A DNA stretch of 64,000 nt. It comes from Pseudomonas sp. ML96. GTDB taxonomy: Bacteria > Pseudomonadota > Gammaproteobacteria > Pseudomonadales > Pseudomonadaceae. Below, one piece after another: positions 53,445 to 63,431 of the stretch. The stretch's first letter is position 1. The number at the start of each line of letters is the position of its first letter. A model generated the notes under the pieces. The model was not told where the DNA came from and made no database searches. It was given only the letters and a program-made list of their open reading frames with translations. The stretch covers positions 1-64,000 of the forward strand of contig NZ_JPMY01000023.1 of assembly GCF_000761545.1 (NCBI RefSeq), given 5' to 3'. Both the position numbers and the translations under genes were made by a program.

Positions 53445-55232
53445 ATGAGCAAAACCGTACGCATTGGCTGCGCCTCCGCCTTCTGGGGCGACACCTCCAC
53501 TGCCGCCGCCCAGCTGGTGCGTGGCACCGAGCTGGATTACCTGGTGTTCGACTACCTGGCCGAAGTGACCATGTCGATCATGGCCGGGGCGCGCATGAAG
53601 AAGCCGGACGAGGGCTACGCCACCGACTTCGTCGAGGTCATGGCGCCACTGCTCGGCGAGATCGCGCAGAAGAACATCCGCGTCATCAGCAACGCCGGCG
53701 GGGTCAACCCCAGCGCCTGCGCCGCGGCCCTGGCCGCTGCCTGCAACAAGGCCGGCGTGCAGCTGAAGATCGCCGTACTACATGGCGACAACCTGCAACC
53801 CAAGCTCGGTGAACTGGCCAAGGCCGGCACCGTGGAAATGTTCAGCGGCGCCCCACTGCCGCCCATGTGCGTATCGGTCAACGCCTACCTCGGCGCGCCG
53901 GGCATAGTCGCTGCGCTGGAATCTGGCGCCGATATCGTCATCACCGGCCGCGTGGTCGACAGCGCCGTGGTCAGCGCCGCACTGGTGCACGAATTCGGCT
54001 GGGCCTGGAACGACTACGACAAGCTGGCCCAGGCTGCCCTGGCCGGCCACATCATCGAATGCGGCGCGCAGTGCACCGGCGGCAACTTCACCGACTGGCG
54101 CGACGTACCGGACTACGAACATATCGGCTTCCCTGTGGTGGAAGTCGCCGCCGACGCCAGCTTCGTGGTCAGCAAGGCGGAAGGCACTGGTGGCCTGATC
54201 TCCACCCTGTCGGTCGGCGAGCAGATGCTCTACGAGATCGGCGACCCACGCGCCTATTACCTGCCCGATGTGGTCTGCGACTTCACCGGCGTCGAACTCA
54301 GCCAGGTTGGCACCAACCGCGTCGAACTCAAAGGCGCTCGCGGCCTCGCTCCGACCACCCAGTACAAGGTCAGTGCCACCCACCCGGACGGCTTCCGCTG
54401 CACCGCCAGCTGCCTGCTGGCCGGCATCGACGCGGTGGCCAAGGCCGAGCGGGTCAGCCAGGCGATCATCAACAAGACCGAAGAGATGTTCGCCGAGCGC
54501 GGCTGGGGTCCGTACAAGGAAGTCTGCATCGAGCTGCTAGGCACCGAAGCCACCTATGGCCCGCACGGCCAACGGCAGGACACCCGCGAAGTGGTAGTGA
54601 AGATCGGCGTACGCCATACCAAGAAGGAAGCCCTGGTGCTGTTCTCCCGCGAGATCGCCCAGGCCGCGACCGGTATGGCGCCGGGCCTGACCGGCATAGT
54701 CGGCGGCCGCCCCACCGTGTACCCGGTGATCCGCCTGTTCAGCTTCCTGGTCGACAAAACAGCCTGCGAGCTGGCCGTCGAGATCAACGGTGAGCGCAGC
54801 GCAGTCGCCCTGCCCCGCGTCGATGCCTTCGACCCGGCGCAGATCGCCGCCGAGGTCGCCGTGCCGGCAGCCAGCGGCCTGGCCGACGCCACGGTGCCGC
54901 TGATCAAGCTGGCCGTGGCCCGCTCCGGCGATAAGGGCAACCACAGCAACATCGGCGTGATGGCGCGCCAGCCCGAGTACCTGCCGTGGATCGCCGAGGC
55001 GCTGGGCAAGGAGGCTGTGGTGGACTGGATGGGCCATGTGCTTGACCCGAAGATCGGCCGCGTCGAGCGCTGGCACCTGCCGGGCAGCCACAGCCTCAAC
55101 TTCCTGCTGGAGAACGCTCTGGGCGGCGGTGGCGTGGCCAGCCTGCGCATCGACCCGCAAGGCAAGGCCTTTGCCCAGCAGTTGCTGGAATTCCCGATTC
55201 CGGTGCCGCGCGCACTGGCTGACAGCCTGTAA
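53445..55232 (+). CDS. atuA: Acyclic terpene utilisation protein AtuA
   Basis: A 595-residue protein of the AtuA (DUF1446) family, needed for growth on citronellol/geraniol in P. aeruginosa; its reaction is unknown. The N-terminal DUF1446 domain ([46 protein letters not shown]) is followed by a C-terminal domain ([20 protein letters not shown]) that is separate in some relatives. GGAA lies about nine bases before the ATG. First gene of the atu operon; atuB follows after 14 bases. Confidence 0.93.
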   Translation: MSKTVRIGCASAFWGDTSTAAAQLVRGTELDYLVFDYLAEVTMSIMAGARMKKPDEGYATDFVEVMAPLLGEIAQKNIRVISNAGGVNPSACAAALAAACNKAGVQLKIAVLHGDNLQPKLGELAKAGTVEMFSGAPLPPMCVSVNAYLGAPGIVAALESGADIVITGRVVDSAVVSAALVHEFGWAWNDYDKLAQAALAGHIIECGAQCTGGNFTDWRDVPDYEHIGFPVVEVAADASFVVSKAEGTGGLISTLSVGEQMLYEIGDPRAYYLPDVVCDFTGVELSQVGTNRVELKGARGLAPTTQYKVSATHPDGFRCTASCLLAGIDAVAKAERVSQAIINKTEEMFAERGWGPYKEVCIELLGTEATYGPHGQRQDTREVVVKIGVRHTKKEALVLFSREIAQAATGMAPGLTGIVGGRPTVYPVIRLFSFLVDKTACELAVEINGERSAVALPRVDAFDPAQIAAEVAVPAASGLADATVPLIKLAVARSGDKGNHSNIGVMARQPEYLPWIAEALGKEAVVDWMGHVLDPKIGRVERWHLPGSHSLNFLLENALGGGGVASLRIDPQGKAFAQQLLEFPIPVPRALADSL

Positions 55233-55246
55233 CAAGGACAATAACA

Positions 55247-56116
55247 ATGGCATACGACTCAGTCTTCAAACCCGGCCTGTTCGCCGGCCAGACCATCCTG
55301 GTCACCGGCGGCGGCAGCGGCATCGGCCGCTGCGTGGCCCATGAACTAGCGCACCTAGGCGCCCATGTGGTGCTGGTCGGACGCAAGCTGGAGAAGCTGG
55401 AAAAGACCGCCGGCGAGATCGCCGAAGACGGCGGCAGCGCCAGCTTCGCCGTGTGCGATATCCGCGAGGAAGAAGCGGTCAAGGCCATGGTCAAGGCGGT
55501 GATCGCCGAGCGCGGATCGATTCATCACCTGGTCAACAACGCCGGCGGCCAGTTCCCCGCACCGCTGGTGTCGATCAACCAGAAAGGCTTCGAGACCGTG
55601 GTGCGCACCAACCTGGTCGGCGGCTTCCTGATCGCCCGCGAAGTGTTCAGCCAGAGCATGAGCAAGACCGGCGGCAGCATCGTCAACATGCTCGCCGACA
55701 TGTGGGGCGGCATGCCCGGCATGGGCCACTCCGGCGCTGCCCGCGCCGGCATGGAGAACTTCACCAAGACCGCCGCCTACGAGTGGGGCCACGCCGGCGT
55801 GCGGGTCAACGCCGTGGCGCCGGGCTGGATCGCCTCCAGCGGCATGGACACCTACCCCGAGTCGATGAAGAACATGATCCGCAACCTCAAGGATCACGTG
55901 CCGCTGCAACGCATCGGCACCGAGTCGGAAGTGGCCGCGGCCATCGTCTTCCTGCTCTCCCCCGGCGCCAACTTCATCAGCGGCAACACCATCCGCATCG
56001 ACGGTGCCGCCAGCCAGGGCACCCGCGCCTGGACGCTGGGCAAGGCGAAAAACAGCGAGTCCTACAACGGCTTCCATCGCGCCTACGTGCCCGATGTACT
56101 GAAGGATCAGGAGTAA
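55247..56116 (+). CDS. atuB: Short-chain dehydrogenase/reductase AtuB
   Basis: A 289-residue SDR with the NAD(P) loop TGGGSGIGR (residues 20-28) and NNAGG (97-101). The usual catalytic YxxxK reads SGAAR (162-166), as in the dienoyl-/enoyl-CoA reductase-like SDR branch, so it may act on a CoA thioester rather than on citronellol itself. In the atu operon of P. aeruginosa AtuB is the second gene as here. Four bases separate it from atuC. Confidence 0.9.
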   Translation: MAYDSVFKPGLFAGQTILVTGGGSGIGRCVAHELAHLGAHVVLVGRKLEKLEKTAGEIAEDGGSASFAVCDIREEEAVKAMVKAVIAERGSIHHLVNNAGGQFPAPLVSINQKGFETVVRTNLVGGFLIAREVFSQSMSKTGGSIVNMLADMWGGMPGMGHSGAARAGMENFTKTAAYEWGHAGVRVNAVAPGWIASSGMDTYPESMKNMIRNLKDHVPLQRIGTESEVAAAIVFLLSPGANFISGNTIRIDGAASQGTRAWTLGKAKNSESYNGFHRAYVPDVLKDQE

Positions 56117-56120
56117 CCCG

Positions 56121-57737
56121 ATGCCCGTCATTCAGTCCGAACTCGACGTCCACGGCGACAGCTTCGCGCAGAATCGCGAGGCCATGCTGGCCGCCATTGC
56201 CAGCTTCCGCGACGTCGAACAGAAGGTGCTGGACAAGGCCTTCGAGGCCAAGCCCAAGTTCATCAAGCGCGGCCAGCTGCTGCCGCGCGAGCGCATCAAC
56301 CTGCTGCTCGATTCCGGCGCGCCGTTCCTCGAACTGTCCTCGCTGGCCGGCTACAAGCTGCACGACGACAAGGACGGCACCCAGGCCGGCGGCGGCATCA
56401 TCGCCGGCATCGGCTACGTGGCCGGTGTGCGCTGCCTGGTGATCGCCAACAACAGCGCGATCAAGGGCGGCACCATCTCGCCCACCGGGCTGAAGAAATC
56501 CCTGCGCCTGCAGCAGATCGCCGTGGAAAACAAACTGCCGGTGATCACCCTGGCCGAGAGCGGCGGTGCCAACCTCAACTACGCCGCCGACATCTTCGTC
56601 GAAGGCGCGCGCGGCTTCGCCAACCAGGCGCGCATGTCCGCCATGGGCCTGCCGCAGATCACCGTGGTGCACGGTTCCAGCACCGCCGGCGGGGCCTATC
56701 AGCCGGGGCTGTCGGACTACGTGGTGGTAGTGCGCGGCAAGGCCAAGATGTTCCTCGCCGGCCCGCCCCTGCTCAAGGCCGCCACCGGTGAAGTGGCCAC
56801 CGACGAGGAGCTGGGCGGCGCCGAGATGCATGCCCAGATCGCCGGCACCGCCGAATACCTGGCCGAGAATGACGCCGACGGCGTGCGCCTGGCCCGCGAG
56901 ATCACCGGCCTGCTGCCGTGGAATGCACAATTGCCGACGCGCCCGACCAAGACCTGGAGCGAGCCGCTGTACCCGGCCGAAGAGCTGCTCGGCATCGTCC
57001 CAGCCGATGCCAAGAAGCCCTACGACGTGCGCGAAATCATCGCCCGCATCGCCGACGGCTCGGCCTTCCTCGACTTCAAGAACGAGTTCGACAGCCAGAC
57101 CGTTTGCGGCCACCTGGCCATCGAAGGCCAGCCCTGCGGTTTCATCGGCAACAACGGGCCGATCACTCCGCGCGGCGCGGCCAAGGCCGCCCAGTTCATC
57201 CAGCTGTGCGAGCAGAGCAATACACCGATCCTGTTCTTCCACAACACCACCGGCTTCATGGTCGGCACCGAGTCCGAGCAGAACGGCGTGATCAAGCACG
57301 GCTCCAAGCTGATCCAGGCGGTGGCCAACGCCACGGTGCCGAAGCTGACCATAGTCGTCGGTGGCTCCTACGGCGCCGGCAACTACGCCATGTGCGGCCG
57401 CGGCCTCGACCCGCGCTTCATCTTCGCCTGGCCCAACAGCAAAACCGCCGTGATGGGCGGCGCCCAGGCCGGCAAGGTGCTGCGCATCGTCACCGAGGAC
57501 AAGCACCGCAAGGAAGGCAAAGAAGCCGACCCGAAGATGCTCGACATGCTGGAAATGGCCACCGCACAGAAGCTCGACAGCCAGTCCACCGCGCTGTACG
57601 GCACCGCCAGCCTGTGGGACGACGGCCTGATCGACCCGCGTGATACGCGCAAGCTGCTCGGTTTCCTGCTGGATATCTGCGCAGAAGCCGCAGTCCGCCC
57701 CCTCAAATCCAACTCGTTCGGCGTCGCCCGCCTGTAA
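56121..57737 (+). CDS. atuC: Geranyl-CoA carboxylase beta subunit AtuC
   Basis: A 538-residue carboxyltransferase of the acyl-CoA carboxylase beta family. It transfers CO2 from biotin on AtuF to cis-geranyl-CoA. Oxyanion and glycine-rich motifs GSSTAGGAYQPG (acyl-CoA site) and GGSYGAGNYAMCGRG (biotin site) are intact. Placement before atuD and with atuF distinguishes it from methylcrotonyl-CoA carboxylase (LiuB). AGGAG precedes the ATG. Confidence 0.92.
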   Translation: MPVIQSELDVHGDSFAQNREAMLAAIASFRDVEQKVLDKAFEAKPKFIKRGQLLPRERINLLLDSGAPFLELSSLAGYKLHDDKDGTQAGGGIIAGIGYVAGVRCLVIANNSAIKGGTISPTGLKKSLRLQQIAVENKLPVITLAESGGANLNYAADIFVEGARGFANQARMSAMGLPQITVVHGSSTAGGAYQPGLSDYVVVVRGKAKMFLAGPPLLKAATGEVATDEELGGAEMHAQIAGTAEYLAENDADGVRLAREITGLLPWNAQLPTRPTKTWSEPLYPAEELLGIVPADAKKPYDVREIIARIADGSAFLDFKNEFDSQTVCGHLAIEGQPCGFIGNNGPITPRGAAKAAQFIQLCEQSNTPILFFHNTTGFMVGTESEQNGVIKHGSKLIQAVANATVPKLTIVVGGSYGAGNYAMCGRGLDPRFIFAWPNSKTAVMGGAQAGKVLRIVTEDKHRKEGKEADPKMLDMLEMATAQKLDSQSTALYGTASLWDDGLIDPRDTRKLLGFLLDICAEAAVRPLKSNSFGVARL

Positions 57738-57757
57738 CCCTTCGGAGAACAATAAAA

Positions 57758-58918
57758 ATGATCTTTACCCAGGAACACGAAGAGCTTCGCCGCACCGTCC
57801 GCAACTTCGTCGACAAGGAAATCAACCCGTACGTCGACGAGTGGGAAAAGGCCGGCGGCTTCCCCATGCACGAGATTTTCAAAAAGGCCGGCGACCTCGG
57901 CCTGCTGGGCATCTCCAAGCCGGAGAAATTCGGCGGCATGGGCCTGGACTACAGCTACTCGGTGGTCGCCGCCGAAGAGTTCGGCACCATCCACTGCGGC
58001 GGCATCCCCATGGCCATCGGCGTACAGACCGACATGTGCACCCCGGCCCTGGCCCGCTTCGGCTCCGATGAGCTGCGCGAGGAGTTCCTCCGCCCCGCCA
58101 TCGCCGGCGACATGGTCGGCTGCATCGGCGTGTCCGAAGTCGGCGCCGGCTCCGACGTCGCCGGGCTGAAGACCACCGCGCGCAAGGACGGCGACGACTA
58201 CGTGATCAACGGCAGCAAGATGTGGATCACCAACTCGCCGTCTGCCGACTTCATCTGCTTGCTGGCCAACACCAGCGACGACAAGCCCCACGTCAACAAG
58301 TCGCTGATCGTGGTGCCGATGAACACCCCGGGCATCACCCTCAGCCCGCACCTGGACAAGCTCGGCATGCGCAGCTCGGAGACCGCCCAGGTGTTCTTCG
58401 ACAACGTGCGCGTACCGCAGCGCAACCGCATCGGCCACGAAGGCGCCGGTTTCATGATGCAGATGCTGCAGTTCCAGGAAGAACGCATGTTCGGCGCGGC
58501 CAACATGATCAAGGGCCTGGAGTACTGCGTCGACAGCACCATCGAGTACTGCAAGCAGCGACACACCTTTGGCACCCCGCTGATCGACAACCAGGTCATC
58601 CACTTCCGCATGGCCGAACTGCAGAGCGAGATCGAAGCCCTGCGCGCCCTCGTCTACCACGCCACCGAGCTGTACGTGAAAGGCCGCGACGTGACCAAGC
58701 TGGCCTCCATGGCCAAGCTCAAGGCCGGGCGCCTGGGCCGAGAAGTCACTGATAGCTGCCTGCAGTACTGGGGCGGCATGGGTTTCATGTGGGACAACCC
58801 CGTTTCCCGTGCGTATCGCGATGTGCGCCTGGTCTCCATCGGCGGCGGCGCCGACGAAATCATGCTGGGCATCATCTGCAAGCTGATGGGCATCCTGCCC
58901 GGCAAAAAGAAGGGCTGA
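57758..58918 (+). CDS. atuD: Citronellyl-CoA dehydrogenase AtuD
   Basis: A 386-residue acyl-CoA dehydrogenase, FAD-dependent, that makes the 2,3 double bond of citronellyl-CoA to give geranyl-CoA. FAD-binding GVSEVGAGSDVAGLKT and MWITNSPSADF, plus QYWGGMGFMWDNPVSRAYRD near the C-terminus, are the family signatures. Twenty bases after atuC and 10 before atuE. Confidence 0.92.
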   Translation: MIFTQEHEELRRTVRNFVDKEINPYVDEWEKAGGFPMHEIFKKAGDLGLLGISKPEKFGGMGLDYSYSVVAAEEFGTIHCGGIPMAIGVQTDMCTPALARFGSDELREEFLRPAIAGDMVGCIGVSEVGAGSDVAGLKTTARKDGDDYVINGSKMWITNSPSADFICLLANTSDDKPHVNKSLIVVPMNTPGITLSPHLDKLGMRSSETAQVFFDNVRVPQRNRIGHEGAGFMMQMLQFQEERMFGAANMIKGLEYCVDSTIEYCKQRHTFGTPLIDNQVIHFRMAELQSEIEALRALVYHATELYVKGRDVTKLASMAKLKAGRLGREVTDSCLQYWGGMGFMWDNPVSRAYRDVRLVSIGGGADEIMLGIICKLMGILPGKKKG

Positions 58919-58928
58919 GGACGCGACC

Positions 58929-59726
58929 ATGGCCGAACTGCCGAACTGCCAAACCCTGCTGCTGGAACAGGTCGAGGGCGTGCTCTACGTCACCCTCAAC
59001 CGCCCGGAAAGCCGCAACGCCATGAGCCTGGCGATGGTCGAGGAACTGCGCGCCGTGCTGCGCGCGGTACGTGGCGACCAGGCCGTGCGCGCCCTGGTGC
59101 TGCGCGGCGCCGATGGCCACTTCTGCGCCGGCGGCGACATCAAGGACATGGCCGGTGCGCGGGCCAAGGGTGGCGACGCCTACCGCGAGCTGAATCGCGC
59201 CTTCGGCAGCCTGCTGGAGGAAGCCCAGTACGCGCCGCAGGTGCTGGTCGCCGTGCTGGAGGGTGCGGTGCTCGGCGGCGGCTTCGGCCTAGCCTGCGTC
59301 TCCGACATCGCCATCGCCCACCAGGGCGCCAAGTTCGGCCTGCCGGAAACCAGCCTGGGGATTCTGCCGGCGCAGATCGCGCCGTTCGTGGTCAAGCGCA
59401 TCGGCCTGACCCAGGCCCGCCGCCTGGCACTCACCGCTGCCCGTTTCGACGGTGCCGAGGCGCTGCGCCTGGGCCTGGTGCACTTCAGCGAAGCCGACGA
59501 CCAGGCCGTAGTCGACCGCCTCGCCGAATGCCTGCAGCAGGTGCGTCAGTGCGCGCCGGGCGCCAATGCAGCAACCAAGGCGCTGCTGCTGGCCACCGAG
59601 ACGGAAAACCTCGGCAGCCTGCTAGACCACGCCGCCGGCCAGTTTGCCGAAGCGGTACTGGGCAGCGAAGGCGCGGAAGGCACCATCGCCTTTGTGCAGA
59701 AGCGCAAGCCCTCCTGGGCTCAATAA
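58929..59726 (+). CDS. atuE: Isohexenylglutaconyl-CoA hydratase AtuE
   Basis: A 265-residue enoyl-CoA hydratase-family protein acting after the carboxylase. The CoA-binding and oxyanion segments are DGHFCAGGDIKDM and GAVLGGGFGLACVSDIAIA; FGLPETSLGILP follows. Assignment to isohexenylglutaconyl-CoA rests on position within the atu operon. Confidence 0.91.
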   Translation: MAELPNCQTLLLEQVEGVLYVTLNRPESRNAMSLAMVEELRAVLRAVRGDQAVRALVLRGADGHFCAGGDIKDMAGARAKGGDAYRELNRAFGSLLEEAQYAPQVLVAVLEGAVLGGGFGLACVSDIAIAHQGAKFGLPETSLGILPAQIAPFVVKRIGLTQARRLALTAARFDGAEALRLGLVHFSEADDQAVVDRLAECLQQVRQCAPGANAATKALLLATETENLGSLLDHAAGQFAEAVLGSEGAEGTIAFVQKRKPSWAQ

Positions 59727-59745
59727 CAACAGCAGGAGCACGACG

Positions 59746-61734
59746 ATGCCCGCCTTCAACAAGATTCTGATCGCCAACCGTGGCGAGATCGCCTGCCGGG
59801 TGATGCGTACCGCGCAAGACCTCGGCTACCGCACGGTGGCGGTGTACTCCGCGGCAGATGCCGGCGCCCGCCATGTGCAACTGGCCGACGAAGCCGTGTG
59901 CATCGGCCCGGCGCAGGTCAACCAGTCGTACCTGGTGATCGATAACATCATCGCCGCGGCGCAGAAGACCGGCGCCGACGCGATCCACCCCGGCTATGGC
60001 TTTCTCTCCGAGAACGCCGACTTCGCCCGCGCCTGCGAGGCTGCCGGCATCGTGTTTATCGGCCCGACCGTGGAAGCCATCCACCTGATGGGCAGCAAGC
60101 GCCTGTCGAAGATTGCCATGCTCGAAGCCGGCGTACCCTGCATCCCTGGCTACGAGGGCGCAGCCCAGGACGACGACACCCTGACCCGCGAGGCCGAGCG
60201 CATCGGCTACCCGCTGATGATCAAGGCCAGCGCTGGCGGCGGTGGCCGTGGCATGCGCCTGGTGCACGAGTCGAGCGAGCTGCTGGCGCAGATCCGCACC
60301 GCCCGCTCGGAAGCGCAGAACGCCTTCGGCTCCGGCGAGCTGATTCTCGAACGCGCGGTGATCCGCCCACGCCACGTGGAAATCCAGGTGTTCGGTGACC
60401 AGCACGGCAATATCGTCTATCTGGGCGAACGCGACTGTTCGGTGCAGCGCCGCCACCAGAAAGTGGTCGAGGAAGCGCCCTGCCCAGTGATGACGCCCGA
60501 ACTGCGCCAGGCCATGGGCGAGGCGGCGGTGAAGGCGGCAGCCTCGGTCAACTATGTCGGCGCCGGTACCGTGGAATTCCTCCTCGACCAGAGCGGAGAA
60601 TTCTTCTTCTTGGAAATGAACACACGCCTGCAGGTCGAGCACCCGGTCACCGAATTGATCACCGGGCAAGACCTGGTCGCCTGGCAGATCCGCGCGGCCG
60701 AAGGCCAGCCGCTACCGTTCAAGCAAGACGAGATCGGCCTCACCGGCCATGCCATGGAAGTGCGCCTGTACGCCGAGGATTCGGCGCACAACTTCCTACC
60801 GCAGACCGGCGAAGTGCTGCGCTGGGAACCGGCGCTGCTCGACGGCATCCGCATCGACCACGGCCTGGTCGAAGGCCAGGCCGTCACCCCGTTCTACGAC
60901 CCGATGCTGGCCAAGGTCATCGCCTACGGCGCCACCCGCGAAGAGGCCCGGCGCAAGCTGGCGCGCGCGGTCGAGGACTGCGTGCTGCTCGGCGTCAACG
61001 GCAACCAGCGCTTCCTCGCCAACCTGCTCAAACACCCTGAGTTCGCCGCCGGCCACGCCACCACCGCCTTTATCGGCGAACACTTCGCCGACGACCCGAG
61101 CCTGACGCCGCAAGCACCCAGTGCCAATGAGCTGGCGACTGCCGCCGCCCTGCTCTACCAGGCCTCGGCCAATGCCCGCGCGCATCAGGGCGGCCTGGCC
61201 GGCTGGCGCAACAGCAGCGGCGCGCCCTGGAGCTTCATACTCAAGCAGGGCGAGCAGAAGCACGCAGTCGAGCTGCAGGTACTGGAGTCCGGCACGCAGC
61301 CGCTGCTGCGCGCGCAAATCGGCGAGCAAGCCGTCGAACTGCGCCTGCTGACCAGCGACGGCCGCTGGGCCAGCCTGGAGCTGGACGGCATCCGCCAGCG
61401 CCGCGCCTATCACCTGGCCGGCGAGCGCGTCTGGCTGTATGGCCACGGCGGCAATCTGGAACTCAGCGACGTTACCCACGAGCCGGCCGGCGGGCAGAAC
61501 GCCGCCAGCTCCGGCACGGTCAAGGCACCGATGGACGGCGCCATCGTCGAGGTGCTGGTGGCCGAGGGCGAGCAGGTCAGCAAGGGCCAGCTGCTGGTGG
61601 TGCTGGAAGCGATGAAGATGGAACACCCGCTCAAGGCCGGCATGGACGGCGTGATCCGCCGCGTGCAGGTCAGCCAGGGCGACCAGGTGAAGAATCGCCA
61701 GCTGCTGGTGGAAGTCGAAGCCGCGGAAGCCTGA
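59746..61734 (+). CDS. atuF: Geranyl-CoA carboxylase alpha subunit AtuF
   Basis: A 662-residue biotin-dependent subunit: ATP-grasp biotin carboxylase (IANRGEIACRVMR at the start, GGGGRGMRLV, EMNTRLQVEHPVTE), then the BT-type domain, then a biotinyl domain with EAMKMEHP, biotin-Lys at residue 624. It carboxylates biotin and works with AtuC. The ATG at 59746 has AGGAG upstream; the longer upstream frame is not coding. Confidence 0.94.
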   Translation: MPAFNKILIANRGEIACRVMRTAQDLGYRTVAVYSAADAGARHVQLADEAVCIGPAQVNQSYLVIDNIIAAAQKTGADAIHPGYGFLSENADFARACEAAGIVFIGPTVEAIHLMGSKRLSKIAMLEAGVPCIPGYEGAAQDDDTLTREAERIGYPLMIKASAGGGGRGMRLVHESSELLAQIRTARSEAQNAFGSGELILERAVIRPRHVEIQVFGDQHGNIVYLGERDCSVQRRHQKVVEEAPCPVMTPELRQAMGEAAVKAAASVNYVGAGTVEFLLDQSGEFFFLEMNTRLQVEHPVTELITGQDLVAWQIRAAEGQPLPFKQDEIGLTGHAMEVRLYAEDSAHNFLPQTGEVLRWEPALLDGIRIDHGLVEGQAVTPFYDPMLAKVIAYGATREEARRKLARAVEDCVLLGVNGNQRFLANLLKHPEFAAGHATTAFIGEHFADDPSLTPQAPSANELATAAALLYQASANARAHQGGLAGWRNSSGAPWSFILKQGEQKHAVELQVLESGTQPLLRAQIGEQAVELRLLTSDGRWASLELDGIRQRRAYHLAGERVWLYGHGGNLELSDVTHEPAGGQNAASSGTVKAPMDGAIVEVLVAEGEQVSKGQLLVVLEAMKMEHPLKAGMDGVIRRVQVSQGDQVKNRQLLVEVEAAEA

Positions 61735-61800
61735 CAACCGGGGGCCCTGCGCCCCCGTGATCCGCCCCTCAACAAGAACAACAAGCCACGGAGCACGAGC

Positions 61801-62619
61801 ATGTCCCTGCAAGGCAAAACCCTATTTATCACCGGTGCCAGCCGTGGCATCGGTCGCGAGATCGCCCTCAAGGCCGCCGCCCAGGGCGCCAATATCGTCA
61901 TCGCCGCCAAGAGCGCCGAAGCCCACGCCAAGCTGCCAGGCACCATCCACTCGGTGGCCGCCGAAGTCGAGGCTGCCGGCGGCAAGGCCCTGGCCCTGCA
62001 ACTGGACGTGCGCGACGAAGAAGCAGTGAAGGCCGCTATGGCCCAGGCCGCCGCCCACTTCGGAGGCATCGACGCGCTGATCAATAACGCTGGTGCGATC
62101 AAGCTGACCGGGGTCGAGCACCTGCCACCCAAGCGCTTCGACCTGATGTACCAGATCAACAGCCGTGCGGTGATGGTCTGCAGCCAGGCCGTGCTGCCCT
62201 ACCTCAAGCAGAGCAAGGGCCACATCCTCAGCCTGTCGCCACCGATCAACCTCGACCCCAAGTGGTTCGCCAGCTACGGCCCCTATACCACCACCAAGTA
62301 CGGCATGAGCATGCTGACCTTAGGGATGCACGAGGAATTCAGGAAGTACGGCATCAGTGTCAACTCGCTGTGGCCGAAGACGGTGATCGCCACCGCCGCC
62401 ATCGAGTTCGAAGCCGGCGGCCCGGCAGTGATGAAGGCCGCACGCCTGCCAGCGATCATGGCCGACGCCGCCTGCGCCATCCTCGCCAGCAGCGAACGCA
62501 CGATCAGCGGCCGCCTGCTGATCGACGAGGAAATCCTCCGCGAACAAGGCCAGGAAGAGTTCGAGCAGTACCGCCACGACCCGAGCGGCAAGCTGATGAC
62601 CGATCTGTTTGTCGACTGA
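61801..62619 (+). CDS. atuG: Short-chain dehydrogenase AtuG
   Basis: A 272-residue SDR of the HSDL2-like type with TGASRGIGREIALKAA, NNAGAI and an intact YTTTK (YxxxK) catalytic pair. Last atu gene here, 66 bases after atuF and followed by a terminator. Proposed as a citronellol/citronellal or hydroxyacyl-CoA dehydrogenase in the pathway; substrate not proven. The acyl-CoA synthetase atuH that follows in P. aeruginosa is missing. Confidence 0.9.
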   Translation: MSLQGKTLFITGASRGIGREIALKAAAQGANIVIAAKSAEAHAKLPGTIHSVAAEVEAAGGKALALQLDVRDEEAVKAAMAQAAAHFGGIDALINNAGAIKLTGVEHLPPKRFDLMYQINSRAVMVCSQAVLPYLKQSKGHILSLSPPINLDPKWFASYGPYTTTKYGMSMLTLGMHEEFRKYGISVNSLWPKTVIATAAIEFEAGGPAVMKAARLPAIMADAACAILASSERTISGRLLIDEEILREQGQEEFEQYRHDPSGKLMTDLFVD

Positions 62620-62634
62620 ACCAAAGCATTACCC

Positions 62635-62672
62635 CGCGCCAGCCATTTATCCCCTTGGGCTGGCGCGTTTTT
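62635..62672 (+). terminator. Terminator of the atu operon
   Basis: CGCGCCAGCC/GGCTGGCGCG stem (62635-62667, 13-base loop) followed by five T. It lies 16 bases after the atuG stop. Confidence 0.88.
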
Positions 62673-62680
62673 CCCTTCGG

Positions 62681-63238
62681 TTAGTTGCGGAACTTGAACT
62701 GCAGTTCGGCCCCTTCGACCGAATCCCAGTAGTTGTCGCTCTTCTCGCGCTCGTTGGTGATCAAGCGGCCATTGAGCTCGAAAGGCCCCGGCTCTGTCGG
62801 CTTCTCGACAAACATCTCCGGTAGCAACGGCGCCGGAGCGGCATCGTCGAACGGCTCATCGGGCTGCAGCTGCTCGACCAGCTCCGGCGGCAGGCGCAGG
62901 TCCAGCCGCACAGGCGGCAACTGTTCTCTCGTAGAAACCTTGGCCGCTGGCTTGGGCTTACTGTCCGCAGGCTTGGGTAGGCTGGTGTCATCGACTACCT
63001 TGCTGCCGGGCTCGGGCAGTTTCTCGGGGGCCTGCTTGGGCTTTTCCTTGGCGGGTGCAGCTGGCTCGGGAGTAGGCGCAGCAGGGGCTGGAACAGGTGT
63101 TTCGGTCGCAGGTGCTGGCTGATCGGCCGGTACTTGCGTCTCGGACGTTTGCTTGTCGGCAGGTGGCGCGGGCTTGTCGTCGCAAGCACCGAGCAGGCTC
63201 AGGATCAGCAGAAGGGAGAGGATACGAAGACGGGGCAT
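62681..63238 (-). CDS. Proline/alanine-rich lipoprotein
   Basis: A 185-residue protein with a lipobox (LLGAC), a long Pro/Ala/Glu/Lys-rich linker (about residues 20-105) and a C-terminal globular part with LDLRLPPELVEQL and DNYWDSVEGAELQFKF. The layout suggests an envelope protein spanning the periplasm. No known family recognised. It is convergent with atuG. The 63239-63431 gap upstream holds no gene. Confidence 0.7.
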   Translation of the reverse strand: MPRLRILSLLLILSLLGACDDKPAPPADKQTSETQVPADQPAPATETPVPAPAAPTPEPAAPAKEKPKQAPEKLPEPGSKVVDDTSLPKPADSKPKPAAKVSTREQLPPVRLDLRLPPELVEQLQPDEPFDDAAPAPLLPEMFVEKPTEPGPFELNGRLITNEREKSDNYWDSVEGAELQFKFRN

Positions 63239-63431
63239 GGCAGACGAACACGACGGGTAATGCCCTATATGCTCGCCCCTGCTCCGCCTTCTGGCAACTC
63301 GGCCGCTTTACGCCATGTTGCGCCTGGCTTGCTGGGGCCGTATTCCACAACCTGCGGCCAGCGCCAGTGCGACCAGATGCAGTGCGGCCCCTTGTGCGGG
63401 ATGGGGAACCGCGAGCAGCCGGAGCAGCGCG

